A stretch of DNA of 64,000 nt, from positions 1 through 64,000 of the forward strand of contig NW_026042729.1 of NCBI RefSeq assembly GCF_023856365.1, read 5' to 3'. How positions within the stretch are numbered: position 1 is the first letter of the stretch; each line of letters begins with the position of its first letter. A program made the position numbers and the translations under genes. Of this stretch, positions 1-11,807 are shown piece by piece. The notes beneath the pieces were generated by a model. That model was not told the DNA's origin, searched no databases, and was given only the letters and a program-made list of their open reading frames with translations. The DNA comes from Brienomyrus brachyistius (Eukaryota > Chordata > Actinopteri > Osteoglossiformes > Mormyridae).

Positions 1-1389
1 GGCTGATCAGAGTTGGGGCCTGCAGGACCTATAAGTTTTATGTCCTTACAGAATGTAAGTGGCATCATACTAAACTAGTGGTGTTCGAACTAGCATGGAA
101 AGAGGCTATGGGTAGCTACAAAAAGGCTCTTAGTGCCGCCAAATCATCTAGTATCTATCAGAACTAATTGAAATAAACAAAAATAATCCTAGATTCCTAT
201 TTACTATGGTGTCCAAGCTGACTAATAACCAGACCACTGGTTATTTTCCAGTGACGACTTTATGAAACTTTTTGACCAAAAATATGCTCAATTAAACAGA
301 ACATTTTGAATATTGAATATTGGTTAACCAGTCAGAACTGATGTACTTAATTTTATCTTCAAATTCATCTACTTGTATGCTAGAACCTGTTCCATCAAAA
401 TTATTCAGCGATGCTCCCAGCATTGATTGAACCGCTACTAGCAATAGTTAAACTAAAACATATAATCATATTACCCCAATTTTATCTTCACTGCACTGGC
501 TGCCAGTTAGATTTCGTGTTGACTACAAAACACTGCTCTTAACCTATAAAGCTGTAAATGGTCTTGCACCGCAGTATGTGAGTGACCTCATTTGCGTTCC
601 GAATCATACACTTAGATGACGAGATGGAGGTATTCTATCCGTACCCAGAATAAAGAACATTACCTTTGGGGGAAGAGCATTTGCTCATAAAGCACCACAG
701 CTATGGAATAAACTTCCTATTAGTGTTCGGAACTCAGACACAATCTCTGCTTTTAAGTCAAGGCTTAAGATGTACCTCTTTCGCCAGTCTTTTGGATAGT
801 TAAATCTTCTTTTCTAAGGTGAATGGGAAATCTGGAGGTTCATAGTTATTTGAGATTGAAGGGGAAAGGGGGGATTGGTGCTGTCGTCCTGCCACTCTCG
901 CCGATCACTTAAGCTGTGGATGGGAGGTGGCTTGACGCCAAAACCTCTGTAAACCCTCATGCCTGTGCTTCCTTCCAGGTCACTCTTTTAGGCAGGCTGT
1001 CATAGTTGCTTTAGTCCTGCCGGTTAGGTGTAGGGCAATAACTCTTCTCCATCTTCTCTTTTTCGAGCTGATACCGAGCCGACTACACCGTGTGAACCCG
1101 CACCTGGACTCCTGGATATAACTACATGAAACCAACTGGGACTTTATAACTATATGAACTCTAATGAATGTCAATGTAAATGCAGTTTCATGCTCCTTGG
1201 TCGCCCAGAGGAGGATGGGGTCCCCTTCTGAGTCTAGGTTCCACTCAAGGTTTCTTCCTGCTAGAGGGAGTTTCCTTGCCACTGTCGCCTCAGGCTTGCT
1301 TGGTGGGGTTCTGGCCGGTTAAATGTAAAGTGCTTTGTGACAATGCATGTCGTTAAAAGCGCTATATAAATAAAATTGAATTGAATTGA
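1..1389 (+). mobile_element. LINE L2-type retrotransposon fragment (3' part)
   Basis: Degenerate reverse-transcriptase coding sequence can be read in pieces on the + strand. LAWKEAMGSYKKAL lies at about 88-130. LHWLPVRFRVDYKTLLLTY begins near 490, followed by the typical fish L2 C-terminal block (PQLWNKLPISVRNSDTISAF, near 700). Most of the RT palm is missing between about 300 and 480, so the copy is internally deleted. The 3' untranslated part follows (about 800-1330) and ends in a short TTGAA repeat at 1370-1389, a usual L2-like tail. Stops and frameshifts make it inactive. The left side is cut by the window edge. Confidence 0.8.
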
Positions 1390-2995
1390 AGTGCTTCCTC
1401 AGATTCATTTTTAAATGTTCTCCAGCTAATTTCCACTATGGCCACGAGTTCTAGTATTTTAAATTAATATTGAAATGGTCATTTGGCTGAACAGCATCCC
1501 GACCTGTTAGAATCTTATATACCTGGATCATGTCCCCCCATAGTCTCCTTTGCTTGAGGCTAAACAGATTCAGCTCAGCGAACCTCTCCTCATAAGACAT
1601 TCCTCTAAGTGCAGGAATCATTCTAGTCATCCTACGTTGCACCTTTTCCAAGGCAGCAATGTCCTTCTGAAGGTATGGTGACCAAACCTGCACACAGTAT
1701 TCTAGGTGGGATCTTACCAAGGAATTATATAATCGTAGCATCACTTCTCTTGACTTACATCTCTAGGTGTGTGGAGTTTAATCCAACATCCTTTTGCCTT
1801 TTTTTAATGCTTCCCCACACTGGCAAGAGTGGGACATGGAAGTATCAACATACACACCGAGATCTTTCTCGTAATCAGCTACCTTTATTTCAGTGGAACC
1901 CATAAAATATCTGTACTTTACTATATTTACTATATTTCTGCTCCCTGCATGGATTACCTTATATTTATCTATGTTAAATTTCATCTGCCACGTATGAGCC
2001 CAGTCGCTAATTAAATCCAGATCCTGTTGTAGCCTCTCTGGACATGAGACATGATCTAACATCAATCAGAAGATACCACACCAGCAGATAATGATTTCTG
2101 GAATAGTAAAGTTAAAGGTTGGCTAATAATACCCCTCATCTCTTTTAAAACTATAGATAAGATGCCATCAGGGCCTTGCGATTTATTTATTTTGAGCTTA
2201 GCTAGGCTTTGTACCACATCAGCCTCAGTTATACATATATTGGTCATAGACATCGTTGTATTTGTACTAAATGGTGGTAAGCTATTCTACTGTGAACAGC
2301 CATTGTAAAATAATCATTAAACTCATTTATATCAATTTCATTTTCAATTATAAGGCCCATACTATCCTGCAAATGAGTGATTTTCAGCTTTTAGAGCTCT
2401 TTCGGAGTTAAAATATTGGAAGAAACTTTTAACGTCATCCTTATAACTGTTATTAACTAAACCTGTAGACTTAGATACTCCTGCTTTATTTTGAAATCAT
2501 TAGTTAATTTCCATTTGTGGAAGAAAGCCCTTTTGCTCCTGACTTTATTCTTAATTTTCGTAGTAAACCACCTGTGACATCGCGTGCTGGACGAACAGGC
2601 AGGAAGCGAGGAATCAAGGATCCGGGAAACGGAGAGTCGGGAATGAGGGTTTATTGATGAAAACAGGTACCAACAGCGAGAGATTTCAATGACAGGACTG
2701 GGGAAACAGACTTGAATGTGGACTAAATACACAGGACTACTCAAACTGACAGAAAACAGCTGGTTACAATCGGGGCAGCACACATGGTTAATGAGGGGGC
2801 GTGGCACACACGAGGATCGTACAAGCAGGTCATGACACCAGCTTGGTTGCAGTTTCCTAGATTTAGTTTTTCTGGAAACGGGTATGAAGTTCTTTTGCAC
2901 TTGCAACAATGTGCTTTTAAAAAATTCCCATGCCTCTTCCACAGTATTGCTATTTAACTCCATCCGATTTACAGTTTCTAGTTTCAGTCTCATAC
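1390..2995 (-). mobile_element. CR1-type LINE fragment, interrupted by a solo LTR
   Basis: On the minus strand the RT region reads SQGPDGI (near 2180), then DLDLISDWAHTWQMKFNIDK (near 2000) and LEYCVQVWSPYLQKDIAALE (near 1690), ending in the CR1-like C-terminus LNLFSLKQRRLWGDMIQVYK. These are the RT fingers and thumb of the CR1/jockey LINE group. The upstream linker between endonuclease and RT lies at 2457-2572 and 2838-2993 and is split by an LTR. The RT core with the FADD box is deleted between about 2060 and 2075. The same family occurs at 31404-32375 and 44452-45020. Confidence 0.8.
2573..2837 (-). mobile_element. Solo LTR (Ty3/gypsy-like) inside the CR1 LINE
   Basis: Read on the minus strand, the segment begins TGTCATGACC and ends GATGTCACA. 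It shares the block GTGTGTGCCACGCCCCCT and an AATAAACCC signal with the LTR copies at 11808-12085, about 30510-30766 and 51822-52035. The flanks are CCACC and CCAGC, a 4 of 5 match consistent with a 5-bp target duplication. The LINE linker coding sequence resumes on both sides. No internal retroelement sequence is present, so this is a solo LTR. Confidence 0.7.
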
Positions 2996-3039
2996 CATTG
3001 AATTACCCTTCCTAACATTGTATACTTTTGTTTTGGACT

Positions 3040-3800
3040 TGGTTGAAGACTCAGGCAGCAGGAGTTGCCCCAACGTTGGTATGTCCTTATCCATAAGGGG
3101 GAGTAAACGTTCTGGTTTCCCGACCTTATAGATGAAGGAGTTGGGGGATGTTGCCAGTGACCTGCCGGATTCCAGGCAGAACAGGCCTCGCTATGCCACA
3201 GCCCTTCAGAGACTGGGCCTTCCGTGCAGAACCTCTGCATCCAAATTAGACCAGTTGTTTAACAAAACCCTAAAATGGGGTTATTTTTGACATGGAACGG
3301 GACTTTGATTCAACAACCCATTACTTAGTTGCGGCAAGTACCCAATATCAAGTATAGCTGCAAAGAATCTGCCAGAGATTTTCAGAGAAGTTCCCCAGAT
3401 GCATGGACTGGACTAAGGTGCGTCAGATTAAACAGGAGCCTGGTAAATTCTGTGAGCCCCACGCCAAGTGACTGATGGAAACATACTCCAGCTACAGTGA
3501 GATGGACCCTCCAGCGGACCGAGAGTGGGATTCCCTCTGGGAGCGACAACTCGTGCAGTTGCTGGTGGATGAGCTGCAAACAGACATCAAGAAGGACTTC
3601 CAACCTCACAATCATTTACCAAACCACTTCAGGTAACTTGTAAAGATGTAGGTATTGGAGTATTCACACATTCATTTGCAGTGTCCACCTCCTGTCCGGT
3701 AAATTTGGCAGGACAAAATTTGAATAACCTATAGGCCAGACTCATGAATGCGGCTGAACGAGTAAAGGTAGAACAGGTGGCCAATCCTGTTATACAGTCC
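3040..3800 (+). pseudogene. Retroviral-like gag/protease relic
   Basis: On the + strand, degenerate reading frames include SDLPDSRQNRPRYATALQRL (near 3155) and IKQEPGKFCEPHA (near 3430), then a charged segment to about 3620. Both stretches match the capsid-like relic on the opposite strand at 31163-31403, which identifies the family. Around 3690 CPVNLAGQNL resembles the protease/RT junction of retrovirus-like elements. Frameshifts and stops interrupt every part. It is an old, inactive copy. Assignment to the retroviral-like gag superfamily is by motif and cross-match within the window, not by search. Confidence 0.5.
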
Positions 3801-4479
3801 TAGTAGATTGAGAACCACCTGATTGCAACTGTAGTTGGAATCAAGGGCTGAGCAGCATGGTGGCCTGGGGGACAATTATGAAAACACAGACCCACTGATA
3901 TCCTTAAAACCCACAATCAAAAGAGGAGTCAGGATGGCCAGTGACATGTGCTGGCTAAATGGGGACAACAAAGAGAGAACAGAACAAGGCAGGGAGGGAT
4001 TCTGACACAGGTGCCATGCTACTTTGTTTAAATATGCTGTAATGTTTTAGTGCAAGCCTTAGACAATGGAATCTCTGAATGACGCCGCAGTCTGGCTCTT
4101 TCTGAAGGTCCTATACTGTAACCGTCCTGAGAAGTTGTTTGCATGCACTTGCTGCCTTGACACTTGTTGATGTGCGTGTGCCCTGCTCGAGCAGTAAAGG
4201 GGAGATCACATGCAGAGCTGATTTTCTGTAGTTCCTTAGAATAAAAATAGAATATTCTCTTCAAATAGGAACACATGCTGCGTTTGATTATTTCACTCCA
4301 ACTCGGACAAAAACGTCACGAAAAACATCACTTCCCATTAGAAACGCCTCTTTTATGACGTTAATGTCTGACAGAATCTTCTTGTCCGAGTTGCCCCTGT
4401 GACGTAATTTCAACATGGCGGCTTACACACTCAACATTAATTCTATTTTACAAATCCTTAAAAATGTTTATTTTGTTAA
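3801..4479. other. No recognisable gene
   Basis: I see no exon-like or element-like signal here beyond short shadows of open frames. The stretch 4290-4420 is enriched in CG-containing words but has no convincing coding frame. Confidence 0.4.
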
Positions 4480-4491
4480 ATTTATTATTAT

Positions 4492-4847
4492 CCCATCCAT
4501 CCATTTTCCAAACTGCTTATCCTACTGGGTCACGGGGGGTCCGGAGCCTATCCCGGAAGCAATGGGCACGAGGCTGGGAACAACCCAGGATGGGGGGCCA
4601 GCCCATCGCAGGGCACACTCACACACACCATGCACTCTCACATGCATTCCTACGGGCAATTTAGCAAGTCCAATTAGCCTCAGCATGTTTTTGGACTGTG
4701 GGGGGGAACCGGAGTACCCGGAGGAAACCCCACGACGACATGGGGAGAACATGCAAACTCCACACACATGTGACCCAGGCGGAGATTTGAACCTGGGTCC
4801 CAGAGGTGTGAGGCAACAGTGCTAACCAGTGCACGACCATACCGCCC
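4492..4847 (-). mobile_element. tRNA-derived SINE, full length, with TSD
   Basis: The head lies at the 4847 side and the TCCA-repeat tail at 4492-4505. Read on the minus strand the head has an A-box-like TGGTNNNCTGGTTAGCAC segment and a degenerate B box. The element is flanked by a perfect 12-bp duplication, ATTTATTATTAT, at 4480-4491 and 4848-4859, which proves retroposition. The body contains the conserved sections GGACTGTGGGGGGAACCGG and CGGGCAATTTAGCAA seen in all other copies. Confidence 0.85.
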
Positions 4848-4859
4848 ATTTATTATTAT

Positions 4860-5870
4860 TATTATTTATAATTATTAGTAATTATTAATGTAATTGCACG
4901 TGTTCGATTTAGAGAATACCATATTGTGACCGTAAACAGTATCCTAACATGCAATATCAGATTTTTACCAGACTTGTTAGTGTTTTTGGTTTGTTTGTAG
5001 TTTGTTTGCCTCTCGAAAAAAGAATATCGCTATGAATGTACTAAAATACTTTATAAAGCTTTTAATGTGGTTTGACTAGTTCCTGTTTCTTGTTTATTTG
5101 TCTGAAATAATAATCTTACTCCATAACTGCTAAAATATAAAGCAACAACACAGCAGCGTATTCATGGAGGCAGCCATGTTTGTTCCGAGTTGTGCTAGCT
5201 TGAACGGGAGATTGTTGGATGTGATGTCACCCAATTTGGAATTTCCAAGTTCCGAGAGAAAAACGAACGCACCACAAGACTCTGGCTGGAAATTTCTACA
5301 ATAGAGCCATTTAGTTATTTCTAGAAAAATATTTAGAGCCAATGACCTGATGTCATTGTAACACAGGTCACTGTCCGTGGTGCTGAATTCTCTACTTGAT
5401 GGGCTGGTGCTGAATGAATATGACAGCTGGCCAACATGTCTGTGTGCTTCCACTGACTGGCACCCAGACATATAATGACTTTTAACAATGAGGAGGGAAA
5501 CGTCCAGACAGGAAATTAGTCAACAGTAATTAGTAATCACATATAGTTCTCATTTATCATGATGTAAAATTCAAAAACCTTTTTTTTATTATTAAGGGAT
5601 AAATGTAATTGAGTTTTAATGTATCCTTTCCGCTCTTAAAATCGCAAATTATTTCTGACTATTAATCTGCACATTTTAATAATTTCATTAATATTACCTA
5701 ATTGGTTTGTCTTTTTTATTAAATTTTAAAACTAGCTGTACAATTGTTGATGTTGTTGCTGTTCTGAATGTCATTGGCCTGTTGCCTTACGTCTGTCTAA
5801 ACATGAGTGAGGGGATGGATGCACTATTCTATGGGGGCCTCTGTAGAGAATAAATGATCCTAATTTTATA
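4860..5870. other. AT-rich interval without identified gene
   Basis: Poly(TTA) remnants follow the SINE target site. The rest is AT-rich with no consistent reading frame, splice-site pair or known element that I can support. Confidence 0.4.
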
Positions 5871-5877
5871 TTGAGAG

Positions 5878-6000
5878 AGATGGTTAATTCCTTTTTAATC
5901 CATACTGCGTTCAGAGCCCCTGTTCTGCCGTTGATCACTGCTGCATATCATCCCCAAACCAATGGCCTGGATGAGAAAACGAATGATGACATAAAATGGT
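5878..6000 (+). pseudogene. Retroelement integrase fragment
   Basis: The + strand reads FRAPVLPLITAAYHPQTNGL followed by DEKTN. The AYHPQTNG box is the conserved segment of the retroviral/Ty3-gypsy integrase core, located just before the catalytic glutamate. The rest of the core is missing upstream. A Tc1-like end (6105-6312) separates it from the C-terminal part at 6655-6860, which suggests one integrase later split by a DNA transposon. Confidence 0.6.
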
Positions 6001-6104
6001 AAGTCTGTTTTTGAGGTTGTTTTAGAACTGTGTGAGACAGGCTCTATTCTTTTAACATTACATCAGGAATTACTGATATTATTGACAATCAATCCCTTAA
6101 TATA

Positions 6105-6312
6105 CAGTATCTCACAAAAGTGAGTACACCCCACACATTTTTGTAAATATTTTATTATATCTTTTCAAGGGACAACGTTAAAGATATGAAACTCTGATAG
6201 AATGTAAAGTAATCAGTGTACAGCTTGTATAATGGTGTAAATTTGATGTCCCCTCAAAATAACTCAACACACAGCCATTAATGTCTGAACTGCTGGCAAC
6301 AAAAGTGAGATT
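6105..6312. mobile_element. Tc1-like transposon terminal fragment
   Basis: The sequence CAGTATCTCACAAAAGTGAG begins the segment, and CAACAAAAGTGAG recurs near 6298-6310. This is the familiar terminal and subterminal repeat pattern of a fish Tc1/mariner family. Only the outer inverted-repeat region is present and no transposase frame remains. Confidence 0.6.
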
Positions 6313-6654
6313 AAAAATGATTTGTGGCAAGATCGGATCATGTGTGTTGAAGAGTTTCTTATGACTGACAAGTAGTTATTTAAAAACATATCTTGAAACA
6401 GCAAATTACATTGTTCTTAATGCTTTTAGAAAATGACTCTTTATAATGATCTGTGAATAATAATAATTTGCTATGAATGTTTTTCCACTTCAGCTTTCCA
6501 CAATTATTCTTCCCGATGAGAAAAGCTACGGCACGTTTTTTGATGAAAAAAATAAAGTAGTTGAGACAATAAGCAACAACAGCTGAAAACATCTCCTAGT
6601 AACAGGAAAAACAGAAGCAGGCATGTGGTAAACGAATACAAAAGAGGTACCAAA

Positions 6655-6860
6655 ACACAGTTTATCATGTTGGAGATGAGGCGCTTCTGTTCAACATGAG
6701 GAAGCGGGGACGGAAAGGAGGAAGAACGGAACCGGATTTTACCGGACCTTATGTCATCCAGGCAATATGTGGCAAGCTGGTTACACTGTCTAATTCTGAA
6801 GGGGCAACTTTAAAGAACAAATACAATGTAAACCACATACAGAAGGAGCCAAACTGATGT
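6655..6860 (+). pseudogene. Retroelement integrase C-terminal domain fragment
   Basis: The + strand reads VGDEALLFNMRKRGRKGGRT, then a GPYVIQAICGKLVTLSN stretch and KYNVNHIQKEP before a stop. This is the SH3-like integrase C-terminal domain (a pattern of VGD-V, K-RK, GPY-I and Y-V-H-K) of gypsy/retrovirus-like elements. It continues the integrase core fragment at 5878-6000 in the same orientation. No complete pol gene is present. Confidence 0.6.
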
Positions 6861-7470
6861 CCCAAGTCAGGAATCACACAAGGTGCCAGAAGAGTATAAG
6901 ACCAGTAAACCTCCCTCTAGCGCAGAGCTTCTGACAATCGAGAAGGATGCTGACAGTTGAAAAAAAACTCATGTCTGTGTGTTATGAAAGAATATCAATA
7001 AATGTTTCCGAAAGGGGATGACTCATTTGGTAATTATTTACGGCTTATGTTATGGCTGCCAATTTACAGTCTTTACTGAAGTCTGACTTCTTTTGAGTCA
7101 CCTTTAATATAGATTGGACACTCTCTATGCAATGTGCAATACTTACATAGATGGTAAATGTTTACCTGCTTGCACAGATGGATGATTAGGTAATTAGTGT
7201 AAGTGTGTGTGTGTGTTCAATCGCATGTATGTCCAAGGTCCATAGTAAATAATATACACTGATCAAGAGATGCCCGAAAGTGGATAAAAGAGGACATTAG
7301 TGGGTGCATCACTTAGTGTAACGCGTGCAGGAAAATGAGCAGGACTGCAAGCCATATAATGACCCTTGTCTAGCTCTTAATACAGTATGCATACAGTGAT
7401 GTATCTACAATGGACAGCTACTATGAGCAGATAGCACAGTACAGGTGCTTATAAGATCTGTATGCTGTTT

Positions 7471-8034
7471 CCATCCATCCATCCATTGTCCAAACCGCTT
7501 ATCCTACTGGGTCGTGGGGGGTCTGGAGCCTATCCCGGAAGCAATGGGCACGAGGCAGGGAACAACCCAGGATGGGGAGCCAGCCCATCACAGGGCACAC
7601 TCACACACTATTCACTCATACATGCATACCTACGGGCAATTTAGTAACTCCAGTTAGCCTCAGCATCCATCCATCCATCCATTGTCCAAACCGCTTATCC
7701 TACTGGGTCACAGGGGGTCCGGAGTCTATCCCGGAATCAATGGGCACGAGGCAGGGAAGAACCCAGGATGGGGGGCCAGCCCATCACAGCTCACACTCAC
7801 ACACCATTCACTCACACATGCACACCTACGGGCAATTCAGCAACTCCAATTAGCCTCAGCATGTTTTTGGACTGTGGGGGGAAACCGGAGTACCCGGAGG
7901 AAACCCCACGACGACACGGGGAGAACATGCAAACTCCACACCCATGTGACCCAGGCAGAGACTCGAACCCGGGTCCCAGAGGTGTGAGGCAACAGTGCTA
8001 ACCACTGCACCACCATGCCGCCCCCTGTATGCTA
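7471..8034 (-). mobile_element. SINE with an extra tandem tail segment
   Basis: A full SINE occupies about 7663-8034 with its head at the right. It is preceded at 7471-7662 by a second copy of the tail half, giving a tandem of tail, tail and head. The pair is flanked by CTGTATGCTGTTT (7458-7470) and CTGTATGCTATTT (8035-8047), a 13-bp target duplication with one mismatch. The B-box region reads GGTTCGAGTCTCTGCC on the minus strand. Confidence 0.8.
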
Positions 8035-9034
8035 TTTCATTCTATAAAAAGAAACTTACTGTACTGTACAATAAAGTATTTCACCACTGCTTCTTCCTCA
8101 GCTCCCACTGTTTGCTAGCACATGCATCTTTTGATTTCTTAGTGCAATCTGTGCTTTATTTTTTTTTTGTGAAATGTAAGTGCAGTATCTGTTTATTAAG
8201 TGCTGTGGTTTAATATGTACATTATTATTTCAGTACTGTGTATACTGTCCTTAATGTCTTGCCTCTCTCGTATAACTTGAGATACGCCCAAATTGACTTG
8301 CAACAAGTGGTCCTGGTTCCAAATGCGGAAGGCGATGGATACCTGTATTTTATATGCTGTAGTGTGCTGGGTGTCAGACATTGCAATGCACCTTGCTTTG
8401 ATCTTGACCTGTTAGATCAGAGGGAGGTAATCTTATCCAGAAAGGGCCACTGTGTATGATGGTTTTCACTGCAACTCTCTGAACAGCGAACCTAACAGTT
8501 ATCCCAATACCTTGATCTTGCTAGCATATTTAAATGTGTACCTATTCAGGAATAGAGTGGTGAAGGCATTCAGAGGAGGACTGATGATTATCAGAGGGAA
8601 CAAAGGGGCTGGGTACTTGTCAGTATCCAGTAGAACCACCAGACTCCTACACTGAATGGTTCTGGATGTGGCACAGACGTTAATCCCTCTGTATTAGGGG
8701 ATCCGTCTCCAGTTTGTACTCTTCTAGTTAATAGGTAGATTATCAGGCAGTTTTTCACCCTAGTCCAGTACTCATTGACAGCCTAATACACCGTGTTTCA
8801 GTTTGTCTTGATAGTCAATACATGTCACAGGATGTACATTACTCTGATGGGCAGGCCCTCTTACATATGATGGAAATTGCAATACCTACTTTTGGCCACG
8901 AGATGGCAGCAAGAAAATAGAAAAATTATTTTCCCACGGTCTACTAGCAGCTTTTAGATGTTAATTCTTCATAAAAATAATTTGACTTGATCCAATGTAT
9001 TTTTAATACAAACAATTACCACACAAAGCTGCTA

Positions 9035-9258
9035 GTTTCCTCCGGTTTCCCCCCACAGTCCAAAAACATGCTGAGGCTAATTGGAGTAGCTAAATTTACC
9101 GTAGGTGTGCATGTGTGAGTGAATGGTGTGTGAGTGTGAGCTGTGATGGGCTGGCCCCCCATCCTGGGTTCTTCCCTGCCTCGTGCCCATTGATTCCGGG
9201 ATAGACTCCGGACCCCCTGTGACCCAGTAGGATAAGCGGTTTGGACAATGGATGGATG
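9035..9258 (+). mobile_element. SINE fragment, tail part (right palindrome arm)
   Basis: This is the tail two-thirds of the same SINE, in the opposite orientation to the left-arm copy. It shares the diagnostic variants GAGCTGTGATGGG and CCATTGATTCCGGGATAGACT with the 7663-8034 copy. It starts abruptly where the palindrome ends, so the truncation is a duplication breakpoint and not incomplete reverse transcription. Confidence 0.8.
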
Positions 9259-9799
9259 GAAATAGCATACAGATTAAGCACCTGTACTGTGCTATCTGCT
9301 TATAGTAGCTGTCCATTGTAGATACATCACTGTATGCATACTGTATTAAGAGCTAGATAAGGACAGTGGGTCATTATATGGCTTGCAGTCCTGCTCATTT
9401 TCCTGCACCCGTTACACTAAGTGATACACCCACTAATGTCCTCTTTCATCCACTTTCAGGCATCTCTTGATCAGTGTATATTACTTACTATGGACCTTGG
9501 ACATACATGCGATTGGACACACACACACACACACACACACTTACACTAATTACCTAATCAACCATCTGTGCAAGCAAGTAAACATGTACCATCTATATAA
9601 GTATTGTACATAGCATAGAGAGTGTCCAATCTATATTAAAGGTGACTCGAAAGAAGTCAGACTTTAGTAAAGACTGTAAATTTCTCAGCCATAACATAAG
9701 CCGTAAATAATTACCAAATGAGTCATCCCCTTTCGGAAACATTTATTGATATTCTTTCATAACACACAGACATGAGTTTTTTTTCAACTGTCAGCATCC

Positions 9800-10277
9800 G
9801 ATCCAAACGGGATTCCCATTTCCTTTCTGTGGGATCCAACAGAACACGGGCTGACCATCAGTCAACATGTCTTCAACCATGCAGGACAGGACCCAGTCCA
9901 GGCCAAACCTCACGGTGCTGGTGTTAATAAAAAAAATGTAAGGAACATGCAGCTGCAGCTCACACACAAACACAGTCCACAGCATCCAGAAAAAGGTCAG
10001 GCCTTTTTCTTCTTTAGCTGACTCCGCCCAGACCTCGCCCCCTTTCTGGGCGCCTCGCACTATGCCTTTGAACTGGCCCTGCAGCTTGGCCCGTTTCCTG
10101 TTTCCCAATGCAAGTCATAAGATTCACCCGTAAATGATATTTTGAATCGGAACGATATTTATTACTATTGTTTAGATTAAATATATAACGGTTTAATGAT
10201 TGAATATAACTTGATATTGTTGTTTGTGTTGTTTAGTTTGAGGTTCTAGTTTCTGTCTTTATCCGCTTTCGTTTCAG
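9800..10277. other. Interval upstream of the tbxt exons; no T-box exon found
   Basis: I looked for the T-box DNA-binding exons that should precede the brachyury C-terminal exons and see none here. An open frame on the minus strand (9791-10108) has no recognisable motif and overlaps the end of the palindrome. I treat it as chance. Confidence 0.4.
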
Positions 10278-10564
10278 TAGGCAGCTGGTTCATCCCAGGC
10301 TCAGGGTCTCTCTGCTCTTCATCAAACCCACACCCCCAGTTTGGGAGCACCCTCTCCCTCTCCTCCCCCCCACGGCTGTGACTGTTACTCCTCCTTGAGG
10401 AGTAACTGCTCCGCCCCCTATCCCAGCCCCTATACCCACAGGAGTGCATCACCCAGTGAGCCGCCGCCCTGCCTGTCCCCTCACACAAGCACACACTGAA
10501 ATCATGGTCCTAAGCTCTCTGTGTGGGTCACCACGATAGTACAGCACACCGACGATTACCCTCT

Positions 10565-10640
10565 GACTGAATCAGAATCAGCTTTATTTGGCCAAGTATG
10601 TTCACACATATTGGGAATAGTTAGACATTTAATCAAAATA
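10565..10640 (-). mobile_element. LINE 3' tail fragment in tbxt intron
   Basis: The + strand sequence AATCAGAATCAGCTTTATTT is the reverse complement of an AATAAAGCTGATTCTGATT tail, a very common 3' end of fish non-LTR elements. Only the tail is evident. Confidence 0.45.
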
Positions 10641-11807
10641 ATTAAGACAAGACATAAACATACAGTTCTGTTGATATGCGACGCATATAACCTCTGCATT
10701 CACAGCACTGCTTCAGTTATCGAAGAGCAAATTTCCAAAACTCACTCAGTCCGATAACCTAAAGTAATAAGTCATAATCCTCTTCATACGTTGCAGTAAT
10801 GGGAATGAAATCTCACTCAGTGTTTATGTAATGGAGCAATGGAATTTCGTGAAATTTCCAAAAGTCCACAGAAATATTTAGAAAAACATTCCTGCAGACT
10901 GAGTTTTTGATATTTGCTTTTCAATTAACACAATTTTCTTCAGTCTGAGGTTTAACAGAATTCAGCCATATGCTGTTCAAAAAAAACTACACAGAACAAA
11001 AACAGAATGGACTTTACATCTGTCTGAAAGGAAAGTTGACACAGGCTGCAGCAGTGAACAAATCAATCAATGTATTAAAGTTAGGCATTAAGTAACTGGA
11101 GGCAGTATATACATAACATGATAACATGCCTTTTCTGTATTGACCATATTAAGGACGCTGTAACACTGCCCACCACATACCTGCTTCATTTATTGTTTTA
11201 TACTTGCAGCTGCTTATTCAGACAGCTCGTCTACCTGTCTGACCATGTTGCCCTCCATGACAACTGGGTCCAGCCTACAGGTGCCGTCCCATTCCGGCAT
11301 GTTACCCATGAGTCATAGCGGCACCTCCGGGAGCAGCTCCAGGTGAGCCCGTGCCTCCCCTCCCCCACCTGTCCCCATGCTGAGTCTCGGGCCCCCGTCT
11401 TCCCTCTTGTTCTCGCCTATACCCACATCCTGGCCTGTGTCTGCATCGTCTCACCTCGTTAACAGGACTTTCGCCTTCTTCTGTCCTGATCCATTCAGGC
11501 CCATCATGGGACATGCTTTGATTTATTTCGCCATAGTTACTCTTTGTTTTCCTTTGTACTTTGCACTCTACAAGTAAAATGAATAAAAAATAGGCATTAT
11601 TTTGATATTGTTTTAGTACAGTGACACTAGTATATTTGTTGTTGTTTCCAGGCAACACTGCATGCTGATTTAACGTCTTTCCTTAATCTCCACCCCATTG
11701 CTCACACACAGCCAGTATCCCAGTTTGTGGTCAATGAGCTCCTCCTCACTCACCCCAGTCTCCTAGTCCAGTGGAATGTCCAACAGCTTGGGCTCTCAGT
11801 TCCTGCG

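Larger units (their letters stand above)
6945..9799. repeat. Large inverted repeat (fold-back) with SINE-containing arms
   Basis: The left arm, about 6945-7895, and right arm, about 9040-9799, are reverse complements. GGATGCTGACAGTTGAAAA at 6945 pairs with TTTTCAACTGTCAGCATCC ending at 9799. Shared landmarks include the TG/CA dinucleotide run (about 7203 and 9516), the ATACACTGATCAAGAGATGC block (7253) and the SINE tail. Arms differ by scattered substitutions and small indels. The spacer (about 7895-9040) is unique and codes for nothing I recognise. Because the SINE is in both arms, the inverted duplication happened after SINE insertion. Confidence 0.8.

Noticed and set aside
4415..4849. Overlapping frames on both strands with apparent protein-like text
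   Set aside because: They lie entirely within a SINE with a target duplication; identical text recurs in each SINE copy.
5130..5471. 113-codon minus-strand frame
   Set aside because: No recognisable motif, AT-rich context and no splice signals; treated as chance.
9791..10108. 105-codon minus-strand frame upstream of the tbxt exons
   Set aside because: No motif, overlaps a palindrome edge, and is antisense to the gene remnant; no splice or promoter support.
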